Shown piece after piece: positions 10,422 through 19,905 of a DNA stretch of 62,410 nucleotides. The translations under genes were made by a program, and so were the position numbers. This DNA is from Tritrichomonas foetus (lineage: Eukaryota > Parabasalia > Tritrichomonadida > Tritrichomonadidae). The notes below the pieces were generated by a model, which ran no database searches, had not been told where the DNA came from, and saw only the letters and a list, made by a program, of their open reading frames with translations. Position 1 is the first letter of the stretch; each line of letters starts with the position of its first letter. The DNA is taken from assembly GCA_001839685.1 (NCBI GenBank), contig MLAK01000795.1:1-62410 (forward strand), written 5' to 3'.

Positions 10422-11153
10422 GAAAAGGTTACTGGTTTGAAAGATCAGATGAAAATTGAGAATTAAAACGGCCAAATCTATAGAATGTGATAATTATATT
10501 ATATTCAAAAAGTGAATGGAATATAAATAGAGAAATCACGAAAACCGACAAATGAAAGATTTTTATGATTGAAAAAAACTCTCACACTGCTTTATTAACT
10601 AATAAATTCCAAAAGAAAAGAATATTTTTCATGTTAGAGTAGAAATTAAGAAATGCATAAAACGATATATTTTTAATTGTTGATTTTCATAAAGACATTA
10701 CACCTCAAATGGCATACATGTAAAACTAAATATAAATATTGATTGTGAAGAGACTAAATGAAAAACGTATATTTCATTCAATATGATGACACTAAATGTT
10801 TCTTAGTCAGCATTGTAAAGATAATCATATCAGTCTTCATATAATATTAATTCGATTTGATTCAAGTTTAGCATTAGTTTACCATCAATTGATCAGAATC
10901 ACGATAGGAATTTTTCAATATGAAGATGCGGTTAATTTTCAGATTTGATAAGGAATGATATGAAGTGTCATTAAATGAAAGGAATTCGGAAAAGCTTCTG
11001 TAGTGTACTGGATAGCACATATGACTAATAAGCATATAGAGTGGGTTTGATGGCCATCGATGCATGTTATAATTGTAGAATTACTCCATTTTTTTAAACG
11101 GTCGTCAATAATTTCTTTTTGGAAGTACGTTTAGAGTTCTTTAAATTGAAAAA
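10422..11153. other. Divergent intergenic region
   Basis: Spacer between two divergent genes. AT-rich. It holds the tRNA-like relic at 10994-11066, listed separately, and no convincing coding frame. Confidence 0.5.
10994..11066 (+). pseudogene. Degenerate tRNA-Ile(AAT)-like sequence
   Basis: The order TA-GTGT-ACTGGATA-GCAC fits a D arm with U8, A9 and the GG pair. It is followed by TATGA-CTAATAA-GCATA, which fits an anticodon arm with loop CTAATAA and anticodon AAT (isoleucine). Then comes GTGGG-TTTGATG-GCCAT, a weak T arm with U in place of C56 and one mismatch. The acceptor strands (GCTTCTG and the bases after 11060) pair poorly. The arm order and spacing are right for a tRNA, but the poor acceptor stem argues for a relic or a chance match, not a working gene. 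Confidence 0.35.
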
Positions 11154-13181
11154 ATGAATGACGAATCAAGTATGCAAACTCTTGACAAAGAAGGTCCAAC
11201 TCGCTATTTGACAGATGCAACAATCATGGGATCAACCCCAAGACTCAATCTTCAGAAAGTCTTTGACGATCCATATTTGATCAAAGCAAAAGAGAAACGT
11301 ATTATTTCATTGGCAGACCAAATAACACAATTATCACGTGAAAATTCAAATGAAGTTTACAAACTTACTTTAAAGCGCAGATTATTAAATCTTAGAGCAC
11401 ATGAACTAAAACGAAAAGAAACCCGACTCAAAAGGCGTGAAACTAAAGCATCAACAACAGAATCGAATTTACAAGACGTATCAACTCTTCAAAACCGAAG
11501 TGAATCGAAAAAGAAACAAGCGAAAATTAATTTCGAAAAGACAAAATCGTCATACGAAGAAGTTTTAAATACTTACGATAACTATTTAAAGAGTGAAAAT
11601 GATTTCGTCACTGATATGGACACAAGTGAACTCGAAAGCTTAATCCCAGATAATATTCAAGATGGCGAACAGCGAGCTGAAATGGAAGAAAGAATCTATA
11701 TTATTATGCAGATCAAAGACAAGCTCAAAACAATATCCAAGCTCAAACAAAACCTGAGAAACGCCAAACTCAAAGAAATCGTGCATGATACAGAAATAGC
11801 GGAAATAAATTGTACTAAAAATTCACTTAAAATCAAAGTAAATGAGCTTCAAGAAAGATTGGCAAAAGCTAATCAAAGATTCGATGTTGCATCAAAGAAA
11901 AAAGCAAATCCCTATGATCCTGTGCATTTTGAAGAAGGAATTATTGAAAAAATTGAACAATCTGCAGATGATTCTGAGAAAAGATTAAATCGTTCAAGGG
12001 TTGATGCAATTGAATATGAACTTCAACATGAGTTCAGTTCATATCAAGCATTAAAAGATGAAAATAAAAAGAGAACAGAAGCACTCCAAGCCAAAAGACT
12101 TGAAATTCAAAAGATGAAACAAAGACAACAACAAAGATCAAAAATTATTTCAAAAATGACACCTCGAAAAAGAGATGATCACACAGAAACACAAATTCGC
12201 TCACCAGCATCATCAGTAATGACACCAGAAAAACGATCAAATCTGAATCAAAAGAAACAAAGTGCCCTTGACAAATTTAATCAAGAAGTTGATGAGTTAG
12301 AAAAAGCAAATAAAGAAGCTCGTCTTAAGACAGAAAAAGAATATTATGAAGTAATGGCACATTTACAAACTCTTACCAGAGAATCACATAAAAATGATGA
12401 AACATTTGTGAAAATGTGTAATTTAAGTACGCAAGTTGATAAACTTCGTCTTGAAGAAAGTGAAGTTGCTCAACAACTCGCAAAACTAACAAACTCAAGA
12501 GCCATTTTAACACATAAGCTTAAGACAATGAAAGGAAAGGAACAATATGCTGACAAAGTCGCTGAACTTGATGCAATCAAATTAACAATTCAAGCAAAAG
12601 AAAAAGATTTAAGTCTCATGCGTGAAAAAGTTGCCCAACAAAGAGCTGCAGTTGAAGGCCTTCAATCTAACGTGGATGATTATGAATCTCGTCGAAATGA
12701 AATTGAAAAGCAAATTGCAGAATTGAATAAGCACATTACAGACTCTGTTGAAACTATTGTTGATTATTCTCAATATATGAATTCCATTCATTTGGCAGTT
12801 TTTAATCAACCTGGAAAAGAAGAAGAAGAAGAACAAGTAATTGAAGAAAAACAGAATGAAGAAGAAGAAGAAGAGGCTCAATTAAATGAAGAAGAAGAGG
12901 AAGCACAATTAGACAATGAATCAAATCCGAACGAATTTATGGAAGAAGAGAATAAAACAGAAAGCGTAAATGAAGATATACAAGAAGAAGATAATCTACC
13001 AGAAGAAGAAAATGTACATGAATTAGAAGAAGAAAATGTACCAGAAGTAGAAGAAGAGCTTCAGGAAAATATTCCAATTGCAGAAGAAGAAAAAATGATT
13101 GACGGAAATGAAAATGTAATTGATGGTGAACAGCAATTCAACGATGAAGAAGAAAATAAGGCGAGTAAGATAAAACTATAA
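11154..13181 (+). CDS. Coiled-coil protein with acidic tail
   Basis: A 675-residue protein. Residues about 40-550 are almost continuous coiled coil (Lys, Glu, Gln and Leu heptads), broken by a basic Pro/Ser linker near 340-365. From about 550 to the end it is a Glu-rich low-complexity tail built from EEEE runs with short V-P-E-L-E-E-E-N-like repeats. There is no enzyme motif, membrane segment or signal peptide. Proteins of this build are often cytoskeletal or flagellar in protists, but nothing here identifies a partner. The start is the first ATG of a near-identical ATG pair. The gene is intact. Confidence 0.85.
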   Translation: MNDESSMQTLDKEGPTRYLTDATIMGSTPRLNLQKVFDDPYLIKAKEKRIISLADQITQLSRENSNEVYKLTLKRRLLNLRAHELKRKETRLKRRETKASTTESNLQDVSTLQNRSESKKKQAKINFEKTKSSYEEVLNTYDNYLKSENDFVTDMDTSELESLIPDNIQDGEQRAEMEERIYIIMQIKDKLKTISKLKQNLRNAKLKEIVHDTEIAEINCTKNSLKIKVNELQERLAKANQRFDVASKKKANPYDPVHFEEGIIEKIEQSADDSEKRLNRSRVDAIEYELQHEFSSYQALKDENKKRTEALQAKRLEIQKMKQRQQQRSKIISKMTPRKRDDHTETQIRSPASSVMTPEKRSNLNQKKQSALDKFNQEVDELEKANKEARLKTEKEYYEVMAHLQTLTRESHKNDETFVKMCNLSTQVDKLRLEESEVAQQLAKLTNSRAILTHKLKTMKGKEQYADKVAELDAIKLTIQAKEKDLSLMREKVAQQRAAVEGLQSNVDDYESRRNEIEKQIAELNKHITDSVETIVDYSQYMNSIHLAVFNQPGKEEEEEQVIEEKQNEEEEEEAQLNEEEEEAQLDNESNPNEFMEEENKTESVNEDIQEEDNLPEEENVHELEEENVPEVEEELQENIPIAEEEKMIDGNENVIDGEQQFNDEEENKASKIKL

Positions 13182-14142
13182 ATATGATTTATTAAACATA
13201 ATTTTGTCCAGAATATTTTAATATTTTAATATTTAATATTTAATATTTTCAAAAGTGGTTTCAACAAGATACATTTTTGTTTCCATATATTCCCAAGCTC
13301 ACTTTATATCTATTTTAAATCAACCAAGAATCTAATAATGGTGGAATGAAACGTTTTATTTTTTACAAAAACTTTATGTTGACTATCATTGATTGAATTC
13401 AAAAATTTAATAACACTCAGAAAAACCTATTGAAATTAACTTTTTCTTGCTGTTACAGAGAATAAGAATAAAAAGAATAAAGAGTTAATTTCAATGTATA
13501 TTTGAAAAATATTATAATTGAATAGGAAAAAGAATAAAGAGACACTTTATTTATGGTTCTAATAGCAGAATATATTATTGATTTCAGAGAGAAAGTATAA
13601 GAGAATGTGAAAATCAATGGAAAATAATTATAGATTATTCAGATGTATACAAACCAAATAGTCTTAACGTACGAAATCACTAAAATGATCCTTATCATCA
13701 GTATTACTTAATACCATCAGTCAAAAATCAAAACCCAAATAGCTAAAAGAATGACGAAAATTTCCCTTATCGCAAACTTCGCAAATGGCCGAATTCAAAA
13801 ATATTTCGAAAATGATTCTGAAGAAGCTATTGTTTCAGTTTTCGGGTGAACAGCTTTCAGTCAATTGTTAAATCTATTTTTTATAGTTATGAGCCATATT
13901 TATTCATAGTTTTGAAATTTTGCAACAATTAAACCGAAAAAAGAGCGATTTTGGAGAAAGCCTAAAAAAAAATTGTGAGAAGCTTTTTTTCCAAGAATCA
14001 TAAAGATTATAATACTGCTTCCTATAATTCTATTTACACTTCTTCTATCGATTTTTAATTAAAAATCGCGAAAATTTTGATAGTTTTAACTCAGTGATGT
14101 TGAATTAATTCAATTTCCATTTGACAAATATGAATGTATTGA
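13182..14142. other. Intergenic region, possibly holding an upstream exon
   Basis: AT-rich with poly-T tracts. A short frame of 32 codons starts at the ATG at 13752 (MTKISLIANFANGRIQ...) and stops at TGA. Its composition is more coding-like than its surroundings, so it might be a first exon for the frame at 14143-14517, but no GTATGT donor or ACTAACACACAG acceptor links them. Otherwise nothing recognised. Confidence 0.3.
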
Positions 14143-14517
14143 AATCTTTTCTGTCATAAAATTTTTGTATATGAAGAAAATAGACTGGCAGTCCTCAACA
14201 GCACATTCTCAAGCAGGTATACAGATACAACGATTGAAAGACCAAATCAAGAAATTGACACAAAAGGCAAATGGCTACCAACTGAAAATGAATGCGATGA
14301 TTCAAGAATTAAATGCATTGCGTACAGAAAAATCTTCCTGGAATCAGCACATATTCCAGCAAACAATCCTGGATCAGGAACAAAACGATGTTTCCGAACA
14401 TTACAATGGGAAAAATGGAACCCAATATGTTTTTTTCCAGGCTCGATGCCAAGTGAATTTTCTGATGACTCGCCATTTAGATGGCAAAACATTCGTAATC
14501 TTCTCATTGATGCCTAA
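14143..14517 (+). CDS. Coding-like exon or gene remnant without a start codon
   Basis: The frame is open from 14143 to a TAA at 14515-14517, about 124 codons. Codon choice and composition look like a real protein (Pro, Gly, Ser and Asp well represented, with WEKWNP and FRWQNIRNLL near the end). The rise in GC content ends exactly at this stop codon. No ATG occurs in this frame before the last quarter, so it would have to be a terminal exon with its acceptor before about 14190, or a decayed gene. An overlapping ATG-started frame at 14171-14638 is a coiled-coil-looking alternative that runs on into poly-T; I judge it the shadow because of its isoleucine ATA codons and its tail. Function unknown. 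Confidence 0.4.
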   Translation, partial: NLFCHKIFVYEENRLAVLNSTFSSRYTDTTIERPNQEIDTKGKWLPTENECDDSRIKCIAYRKIFLESAHIPANNPGSGTKRCFRTLQWEKWNPICFFPGSMPSEFSDDSPFRWQNIRNLLIDA

Positions 14518-15284
14518 ATTTTTTTTATTTATATCAAAATTATTAATATTTTTTTTTTTTATACTTCATTTTTGTATTTTGGAAAACATTATAATTTTCG
14601 ATGGAGGGTCATATGATAATAAAAAGCACGATTTATGATAAGAAATAATCAAGATATTAATGCTATAAAATCACTTTTTATCTCAATAATTCTCAGAAAT
14701 TTCTGTGGGGTTTATTTTTTTCTCACAATTTTTTTATGGATTTGGTTTTCTCTGTATCTTGATTTTTAAATTATAATATTTATATATTATTAATAGGATT
14801 ACAATTAAATAATTTTTAGATGACTATAATATCAACAATTATTCATTTAGATCTCTCAATAGTCTTCTACATCTAGAGCTAGTTAGTTTGTATACATCTG
14901 ATTATTCTCTGAAAAAAAATCTCAATAAATCACATTCTTAGAAAAAATTGGATTCAAAATTCTTTTATAAAAACAATAATCCAATCAAAAAATGGAAAAA
15001 TGTTTAATATCATTTCTCAAAAATCGTCCGATGAGAAATTTCTCTCAAAATATGGTTAAAAGTTCTTTCAAAAAAATCACGAATTGACGATCTTTGAAAC
15101 AGACTTTTTGAAAAAGCTACTCAAGATCATGCAACACAAATGGATGAGATTTTTTTTTTATGAAATTTAAATAAAATTTTAATAAACCAAAGAAATTAAT
15201 TGAAAAAAGAACATGAATTGTTCGATGGATGGAAGAAAAAAAAGCATTCAAAAAGGCATGTATTTAAAAAAAAACGAAAGAAAA
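14518..15284. other. Intergenic region
   Basis: AT-rich with poly-T and poly-A tracts and no supported gene. A short in-frame extension, MNCSMDGRKKS..., from an ATG at 15213 runs into the next gene, but its Lys/Asn-rich low complexity looks like leader sequence and not protein. Confidence 0.4.
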
Positions 15285-16716
15285 ATGAAAAGCGGCGGGA
15301 CTCCTGAGAACTGGGCAGCCCACCGCGCCCCCGAGCCAGGTAGGAAATTCCTTCCTCTTGGTGCAACTTCACATCGTGCGCAAGTTTCAAAAGGCCTGGT
15401 ACCCCAAAAACCTTCACCATCAGCCATAACTGGCTCATTTGTCTCCCGCGAGCCTCAAAGTAAGCCTACCCCTGTTTTACAGCTCCCAGACATTTACACA
15501 ACATGTCCAGAACTTCGACAATTCAAGCCGATTATGACATTACCAGATATGACAATTCATTCTCCTCAGCCTTCTTTACTTGCAGGTGAATCAGCACCAT
15601 CTTCCCAGCATAACAAATCCTCGTTTGATCCAAACGAAGCAATTTTGAAGCCGTATGTTGCTTTTCGATTTTCGATTAATTTTTCTCTCAATTTTTGTTT
15701 TTGATGTGATTTTCGTTTACAAAGGTTGATTTGATTTTTTGATGGATTAGCTCAATAGCGCATTATATGAAATGTTCATATGCTTATTCAATAACTTCAA
15801 ATATTCAAACAAAACGATATTTCCGAATAATCAATATGACAAAAAAATTGAACTTTTTTGAAACTTCAGACATATGTTTTTGATTGCAGAAGGATTCGTT
15901 TACTTTTGTAGCAGATTGGAACCTTTGGAATTCCCTCATTCATTTTTAATATGAAATGATTCACACTTTCTTAATTTTTTGATAAAAGCCATTTTTAATT
16001 AGAAATTTGGCATCAAACATCTGAATCAATCAATTATTCTGAAAATTCACAAATGATCCGAGTTTTATTTTTTCATTCGTCAAACTCAATATCATAAGGT
16101 CAAAACAGGCATTCTATCCAAATGAATATCACAAATGTTCACTTGTTTTGCTTTTTTTACTTATAAAATTAATCAACCTTTCTATCAACGACTATCACAT
16201 CATTAAAAATGAGAGAAAATGATCGAAGATCAGTTTTTTTCATATAAACTAACACACAGACATGAACTTGGTTTTGTCCCACAGAGTGAATGGCCTCCAC
16301 AGACGCTCTCTCTCAACGAACTCCGCCAGATGTATTTCACCCGCCGAAATGGTGCAGCCCGTCAGTTCGACTTTAAGCTCTACAACGCATTATGCATCAC
16401 CAAAGCCTTCCCAGAAGCTTTTTCACACGTTGGCGCCAAATGGGTCTCCAATACAGTGATGAAAATTGACGCTCAGGTCATTGCCAACTTGCTGGGGATT
16501 CACGCCGTCCAAGGTGGCCTCTTCCACAAGCAGGGAAACTTCTCAAGGCATGGATTCCAGCACATATACCTGCAGAGCATCGGCCCAATAAAGGATGACC
16601 CAGAGTGCAGTGACGTTGATGACTATAATAAGAGACTGCTAGTCGACACACTCAACAGGTTCACGAGTGATGGCGAATACAAATTCGTAAGTGATTCATC
16701 CGAAATGTCCCATTAA
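15285..16716 (+). CDS. Initiator-binding-domain (IBD) protein, two exons
   Basis: Exons 15285-15652 and 16260-16716 join to a 274-residue protein. The donor is GTATGT at 15653, the acceptor ACTAACACACAG ends at 16259, and the split codon CC|A keeps the frame. Residues about 1-140 are a Pro/Ser-rich arm. Residues about 155-225 match the pattern of the trichomonad IBD as I recall it from the core-promoter protein IBP39: FxxKLYxAL...F...VGxxWxSxTxxKxxxxxxAxxxGI...F...GF. IBD proteins bind the Inr element around the transcription start, so this is likely a nuclear DNA-binding protein. Its base composition is more GC-rich than the flanks, as in RIO2 and uS3. The start at 15285 is preferred to the ATG at 15213. 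The IBD call is from pattern, not from an alignment. Confidence 0.75.
15653..16259 (+). other. Spliceosomal intron in the IBD gene (607 nt)
   Basis: It begins GTATGT and ends with ACTAACACACAG, the fused branch-point and acceptor element typical of trichomonad introns. Both flanking frames would otherwise end within or near the intron; splicing gives ...ILKP-HELGF... in a single frame. It contains several stops in all frames. At 607 nt it is long compared with the one to two hundred bases common for described trichomonad introns. No ORF is recognised inside it. Confidence 0.88.
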
Positions 16717-16959
16717 GTATTTTTTAAAATAATTCTAGATATTAACTTTATTCGAATAAGTAATTCATTGTATACACATTCTTCTATGCGAATGTTGTTT
16801 TTCTTTATATGTTTGATGTAGAATGAAAGATATTTGTGATAACAAAGAAAGAAATATATAGCCAAAAGTATTGCTTAGATATATCAACTTTATATTTAAT
16901 CTAAATGCGGACAAAAGAATAGCATGTGAAAACCTTCTTAAACAGAGAAAAGTTTCACT

Positions 16960-19674
16960 TCATTCATCATCATATTCCTCCTGAAACTCCACAAAAGGTA
17001 TCTTTGATTGGGGAAAAATGATTTGTTCAACTGGTGAAGGAATATCACAATATAGTGAATTGTATGAGTCTGCTTCAGATTCTATTTTAGGAATTTGGTC
17101 AGGATGTCCCATTAGCAACAATGAAGCTTGTAAAGCCAATCCATTTGAATACAATGATCCTGCTTTTTGTAAAGCACAACCATGAAGTATTCGATAATAT
17201 CGTAATCTTGTTGCATATCCTTGCACACAAAATTGAATCCATTGTTCCAAAATTTGAGGTGAATTAGTTAAAAATGGCTCATTAACGGTAACAGTTAGTG
17301 AAGCAATTAATTCGAAGGCTATAAAATAATCTTCAGATTTGGTATTACTTTCATATGTTATGAGTGACAGTGCTAGATTGAGAACATCAATTGACCTTTG
17401 TTGAATTATTCCTAATTGAATTATTCTTGCCAAAAGTGTCAGCATGCAATAGCGATCAATAGGATAAAATAGATTTGTTAAATAATTCGTTGTAAATAAA
17501 TCATTAATGATATTTTCGGCAATTGGCAAATTCATAAACTCAGTTGGGTGAAGTGATACAAGTATAATAAAAGGTTCCATTAAATTATCCATAAAGGTTG
17601 AGAATTGGTCTTTCTTGGATAATGAATAGCAATAAGTTAATGCATCTTGATAACTATTGTTCAATGATCGAGCAATTGAACAGAAAAAGTTCACCATTGA
17701 CGGAAACTCATCAATTTGATCATTTTTAAGAAGCAATGTAATTCGATTTATCACCTCATATGTAGGAAAATTATCTTTTCGATGATTGGCATGTAATGCG
17801 ATGCATTCCATAGTGGTTTCAATTGTGTCATTGATGAGATCAGCACTTGACATATCTGACATGGAAATGCTTTCAATAATTTTATCTAATTGATACAGAC
17901 ATTGATTAATAACTGTAAATGACTGATCATTTAGTAACTCAGGATTGATTTCTGATAAATGTTTCAGAGTATTCATGGGATCGCAAGAAAACGAATTATT
18001 AATATATCTTAAAAATGATGCCACTATTTCATTGGGAATTGGTTTTTTAATGTATACTAGGAAATCAGTGATAATTTCACTTCCAAAAGTGTATCGAATT
18101 TGATCAATTGGTGTAATATTTAATTGTTCTAATGGATTCACTAAATAGTTTGCTAGTGATAACACCATAGTTTGTTGTGTTTCATTCATTATTGGAACAC
18201 TATTTGCGAGAAAATGAAAGATCGTCATTTTCATATAAATATCTGTTTCTCGAGTATTTAAAAGATTGAAAGAATTACCAATAATTGAATGACAAAAACT
18301 TAAGGCATTTTCAGAATTATCATATTGTACTAGAATTTTGGGTAAACATGCTAATAAGAACAATCCATTTTCTTCAAATTCAATTGAATTTATATGATTA
18401 AAAATGAATGTGAAACTTTCGACAGTTTTTTCACGGCTTATTAGTTGGAAAATTGAATTGGCAATAAGACGTGACGTTTTTGGTGAAAGTGCATTGGATC
18501 TTGGATAGTTATTTAAGAAATAAGTTGTTGGACTTGTTTCAAAATCTTCAAACTCACTTGGCTGCAATTTTGAGTAATTGTAGCATAATTCTAATATCTG
18601 AGGGAAATAATTGAGATATGAAAGTTCTTTATGATAATACAAAAACATACTTAAAATGGGTGTACCAATACTTTGATAACTTAATGGAAAAACTCTAACT
18701 AAATTTTCTAGAAAAGAAAGAAATATTGGGACATTTGGATAAATGAATGTCTGTAAATTATGGTTTCGTACATTTTTATCAAAAGTATAATTTGGATCCA
18801 AATTAAAATGTAAAATTAATTGATACCACGTTATTATTGATACTTCAAAATATTTTACAGCATTAATATATAACTCAGAATCAATATTTTGCTCATTCGC
18901 TGAATTAAATTGAACTTGGTTGACTGATTCCAAAAAAGTATAGAAAAGTTCGAAAATAGTGTTAGAATTTTCAGGCGAGTTGACAAAAGTTCTCGGGAAA
19001 CTAAAATATCTCCTCATGATTTTCTTACAAATTAAATATTCTCGACAATTTTTTGCAGGCTTGATTAATAAGGGTGCAGTTACTTGAATGATGTTTTTAA
19101 TATATTGGTGAAGTGTTTCTTCATAATTATGATCTGAAAGAAATGATTGAACACCTTTTGCTATTTTCAAAGCAAATCTTAATTGTGAAAAAATTGAATT
19201 GGCTTGATTGATGCTTTCTGAATTATTTCCGGGAATTATTATATTTGGTAGGCATTCTTCAAGACTTTGCTGAATTAATTGAATGAAAGGAACGATATAT
19301 TTTTCATAGTTATTTTCTTTCGGTAAATGGCAAAAAATGTCGATGAAAACCGATTGATATTTTGGAGCAGTCATGATTATTTGATGTAGAATTTCGGCAT
19401 ATTGGGACAAAATTTCATAGTTGATTGAACGAATAGCGTTTTGCCGGAATTTGAAAAACTCTCGAAGTAAAAATGTACATAAATGAAAATAGCGGGAATT
19501 GTAGTCTTTTGTAGAAATTACCAATAAGCAATTGGTAATATTATTTAAATCTGAAAGTAAAGATAATTTGGCTTGGTTTGCTTGTGAAACAAAATCACTA
19601 TCTGGATTTTGCGGCTGTTCAGGCTGAGCAGAAACATCGAGAAGCTGGAAAAACTCTGGTGGAATATTCGTCAT
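16960..19674 (-). CDS. Large helical-repeat protein, possibly importin/exportin-like
   Basis: 904 residues, starting at an ATG 9 bases after a good Inr (TCATT). The sequence is a continuous run of paired amphipathic helices, with many Leu, Ile, Phe and Tyr and few charged clusters, as in HEAT-repeat proteins of the importin-beta/exportin type. Acidic residues (QEEYDDE) close the chain. There is no catalytic motif, signal peptide or membrane segment. The length fits the karyopherin range (about 850-1100), but I see no diagnostic N-terminal importin-beta signature, so the family is inference. Its minus-strand neighbour downstream of the shared spacer is another solenoid protein; there is no evidence that they are co-regulated. 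Confidence 0.8.
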   Translation of the reverse strand: MTNIPPEFFQLLDVSAQPEQPQNPDSDFVSQANQAKLSLLSDLNNITNCLLVISTKDYNSRYFHLCTFLLREFFKFRQNAIRSINYEILSQYAEILHQIIMTAPKYQSVFIDIFCHLPKENNYEKYIVPFIQLIQQSLEECLPNIIIPGNNSESINQANSIFSQLRFALKIAKGVQSFLSDHNYEETLHQYIKNIIQVTAPLLIKPAKNCREYLICKKIMRRYFSFPRTFVNSPENSNTIFELFYTFLESVNQVQFNSANEQNIDSELYINAVKYFEVSIITWYQLILHFNLDPNYTFDKNVRNHNLQTFIYPNVPIFLSFLENLVRVFPLSYQSIGTPILSMFLYYHKELSYLNYFPQILELCYNYSKLQPSEFEDFETSPTTYFLNNYPRSNALSPKTSRLIANSIFQLISREKTVESFTFIFNHINSIEFEENGLFLLACLPKILVQYDNSENALSFCHSIIGNSFNLLNTRETDIYMKMTIFHFLANSVPIMNETQQTMVLSLANYLVNPLEQLNITPIDQIRYTFGSEIITDFLVYIKKPIPNEIVASFLRYINNSFSCDPMNTLKHLSEINPELLNDQSFTVINQCLYQLDKIIESISMSDMSSADLINDTIETTMECIALHANHRKDNFPTYEVINRITLLLKNDQIDEFPSMVNFFCSIARSLNNSYQDALTYCYSLSKKDQFSTFMDNLMEPFIILVSLHPTEFMNLPIAENIINDLFTTNYLTNLFYPIDRYCMLTLLARIIQLGIIQQRSIDVLNLALSLITYESNTKSEDYFIAFELIASLTVTVNEPFLTNSPQILEQWIQFCVQGYATRLRYYRILHGCALQKAGSLYSNGLALQASLLLMGHPDQIPKIESEADSYNSLYCDIPSPVEQIIFPQSKIPFVEFQEEYDDE

Positions 19675-19680
19675 TAAATT

Positions 19681-19685
19681 AATGA
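19681..19685 (-). promoter_or_regulatory. Initiator element (TCATT)
   Basis: TCATT on the minus strand, matching the trichomonad Inr form TCA-Y-W. The A at 19683 would give a 9-base leader before the ATG at 19674. Confidence 0.5.
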
Positions 19686-19905
19686 CAATTTTATAGCCAC
19701 TTTTTAAATTGCTAAATAGTCGGAAATGTCAATAAAGTTGAATCAAAACTAACAGAATTAAAGTTGGCATTATTACAAAGAATCAATAAAGATATTTCAA
19801 ATGCAAAAACAATATCCATTTCATATGTTTCTTCGATGAAAGAGAAAGATTATAAATAATAAAGCTAAATTTGGCAAATTTTTCTTTATTAACACAAAAA
19901 TAAAC

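Noticed and set aside
14165..14638. ATG/TTG-started frame with a coiled-coil look
   Set aside because: It overlaps the frame 14143-14517 in another phase, uses several ATA codons, and runs through the poly-T tract after the GC-rich part ends; I take it as the shadow, with moderate doubt.
16690..16716. GTAAGT near the end of the IBD gene as a second donor
   Set aside because: The known trichomonad donor is GTATGT-like and the frame closes normally 24 bases later.
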